A DNA stretch of 5,741 nt from CAVSUR01 sp052143655 (GTDB taxonomy: Bacteria; Actinomycetota; Actinomycetes; Streptosporangiales; Streptosporangiaceae). Below are positions 5,601 to 5,741 of the stretch, piece by piece (within the stretch, counting starts at the first letter, position 1; every line of letters begins with the position of its first letter). A model generated the notes under the pieces. The model saw only the letters and a program-made list of their open reading frames with translations, did not search any database and was not told the DNA's origin. Both the position numbers and the translations under genes were made by a program. The stretch is from positions 1-5,741 of the forward strand of contig JBKQSL010000290.1 of NCBI GenBank assembly GCA_052143655.1, in the 5' to 3' direction.

Positions 5601-5741
5601 CTCCCGCTAAGTGCCAACGGGAAGGTGGACCGCAAGGCGCTGCCTGCCCTGATCGCAGCTTCGGCCGCCCAGACCCCGGGGGAGGCGCCGCACGGGCCAC
5701 TCGAGTCGGAGCTGGCCCGGCAGTGGGCGGCACTGCTTGAG
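2625..5741 (+). CDS. NRPS: carrier protein - heterocyclization (Cyc) - Cys adenylation - carrier protein (3' partial)
   Basis: This is a siderophore-type nonribosomal peptide synthetase, open at the window end after 1,039 codons. Domains in order are as follows. (1) N-terminal carrier protein, about residues 5-75, with the phosphopantetheine serine S39 in G-H-G-I-D-S-I; the following L-K-F-A-D-L and W-W are typical of aryl carrier proteins. (2) Cyc domain, about 95-515: MQQAYWVGR 101-109; D223-xxxx-D228-xx-S231 (DMLVSDALS) in place of the condensation HHxxxDG motif; NLPVFDR 356-362; GDFTNLLLLD from 374; PVVFTS 433-438; PQVWIDQQ from 465. (3) A domain, about 543-1010: LSYGEL 571-576, YTSGSTGKPKG 673-683, FDLSVYD from 718, GGATEGSIW 811-819, YRTGDL 895-900, A8 motif 913-932, NGKVDR 998-1003 with catalytic K1000. 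Specificity residues D719, L720, Y723, N762, L784, S786, L810, I818, W819 and K1000 spell the cysteine code. (4) A second carrier protein begins at about 1026. The predicted role is cytosolic joining of a trans-loaded, probably aryl, starter to cysteine and cyclization to a thiazoline, as in PchE or Irp2. No A8-A9 insert is present. Overlapping ORFs in other frames are shadows. Confidence 0.95.
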   Translation, partial: MTGELLSLEAMRQAVADAIGTEPAAIDDDDDLIGHGIDSITVMRLASGWRRNGVPLKFADLIEKPRLRAWWALAAERMAAQAPAAERVSVDDTAPFELAAMQQAYWVGRSESQILGGVSAHFYAEFDGSGVDPGRLERAVRALMRRHGMLRARFGDDGRQQILPESAWPGVIVHDLRAAPGAAAEELRGRLSHMRLAVEQGEVFDVHLSLLPAGVTRTHINIDMLVSDALSYQLILAELARLYLRPDDELPPISYSFPRYLAEAAARRSDTLDRARSYWHERLAALPGAPQLPLADDPERLVRVGINRRHHWMPPTDRQRLAEQAAGFGLTLPVTLATAFAEALAMWSAEPRFLLNLPVFDREELHPDAAMLVGDFTNLLLLDLDLSEDLPFAEQAKRVQRRLQSDMANAEYPGVAVLRDLARERPGDWMMAPVVFTSAIGLGELFGQDVRRCLGDPVWTTSETPQVWIDQQVTEQDGGLLLNWDVIEELFPPGVIDAMFAAYLDLLGWLREADWAAAPPALLPPSQAAVRAAVNDTGPVHPGRLLHQDFFALSARDPGRTALLWGDEGRLSYGELATRALVVAARLAADGVRPGDTVAVTMAKGPDQIAAVLGVLAAGAAYVPVGVDQPDLRRNEIYSSAGVTKVFTAVPADGPALSGPVPASPDDLAYVIYTSGSTGKPKGVEITHRAARNTIDEINSRYGVGPHDRVLAVSALDFDLSVYDVFGLLSVGGAVVLVEEQARREARRWAELVRRCDVTVWNTVPALLDMLLVVGGVQQLRRALVSGDWVGLDLPGRLQQAAPECRLIALGGATEGSIWSNACEVAEVPGHWRSIPYGRPLRGQRYRVVDGRGRDCPDFVPGELWIGGAGVARGYRGDPERTARQFVHHAGERWYRTGDLGRYWPDGTLEFLGRADDRVKIRGHRIELGEIEAALTAHQRVWQAAATRLGTTRIGAAVVAEDPGVAPADLRAFLGSRLPAYMLPDELVVLPELPLSANGKVDRKALPALIAASAAQTPGEAPHGPLESELARQWAALLE

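Overview
This is a high-GC window that most likely comes from an actinomycete. The grounds are the strong G/C third-position bias of the long gene, its GTG start, and its siderophore-type NRPS architecture. The genus cannot be told from the sequence.

There are three zones. (1) Positions 1-1700 hold the end of a small membrane-protein gene, then a complete IS630-family insertion sequence (one DDE transposase ORF, perfect 19-bp end repeats, inserted at a CTAG site with TA duplication), then a short possible gene remnant. (2) Positions 1700-2620 show no convincing gene. They hold a long hairpin at 1736-1786, weaker stem-loops to about 1911, an orphan Shine-Dalgarno-like sequence near 2279, a perfect 12-bp tandem repeat at 2432-2455, and a weak candidate promoter at 2517-2545. 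(3) From 2625 to the window end runs a large NRPS gene, open at its 3' end. It has no stop codon over 1,039 codons.

The NRPS reads as carrier protein, heterocyclization (Cyc) domain, adenylation domain, and the first residues of a second carrier protein. The A-domain specificity residues read D-L-Y-N-L-S-L-I-W-K, the published cysteine code. The N-terminal carrier has no adenylation domain before it, so its acyl group must be loaded in trans. By analogy with PchE, Irp2/HMWP2 and MbtB that group is probably an aryl acid such as salicylate. The predicted chemistry is joining of this starter to cysteine and cyclization to an aryl-thiazoline, the opening step of pyochelin-, yersiniabactin- or thiazostatin-type metallophores. 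Unlike PchE and Irp2, the A domain has no methyltransferase-like epimerase insert between its A8 and A9 motifs.

The window therefore looks like the left edge of a metallophore-type biosynthetic cluster, with a mobile-element-bearing, gene-poor stretch on its upstream side. I see no evidence for a wholly new system. The most notable points are the NRPS architecture and the repeat-containing upstream region.
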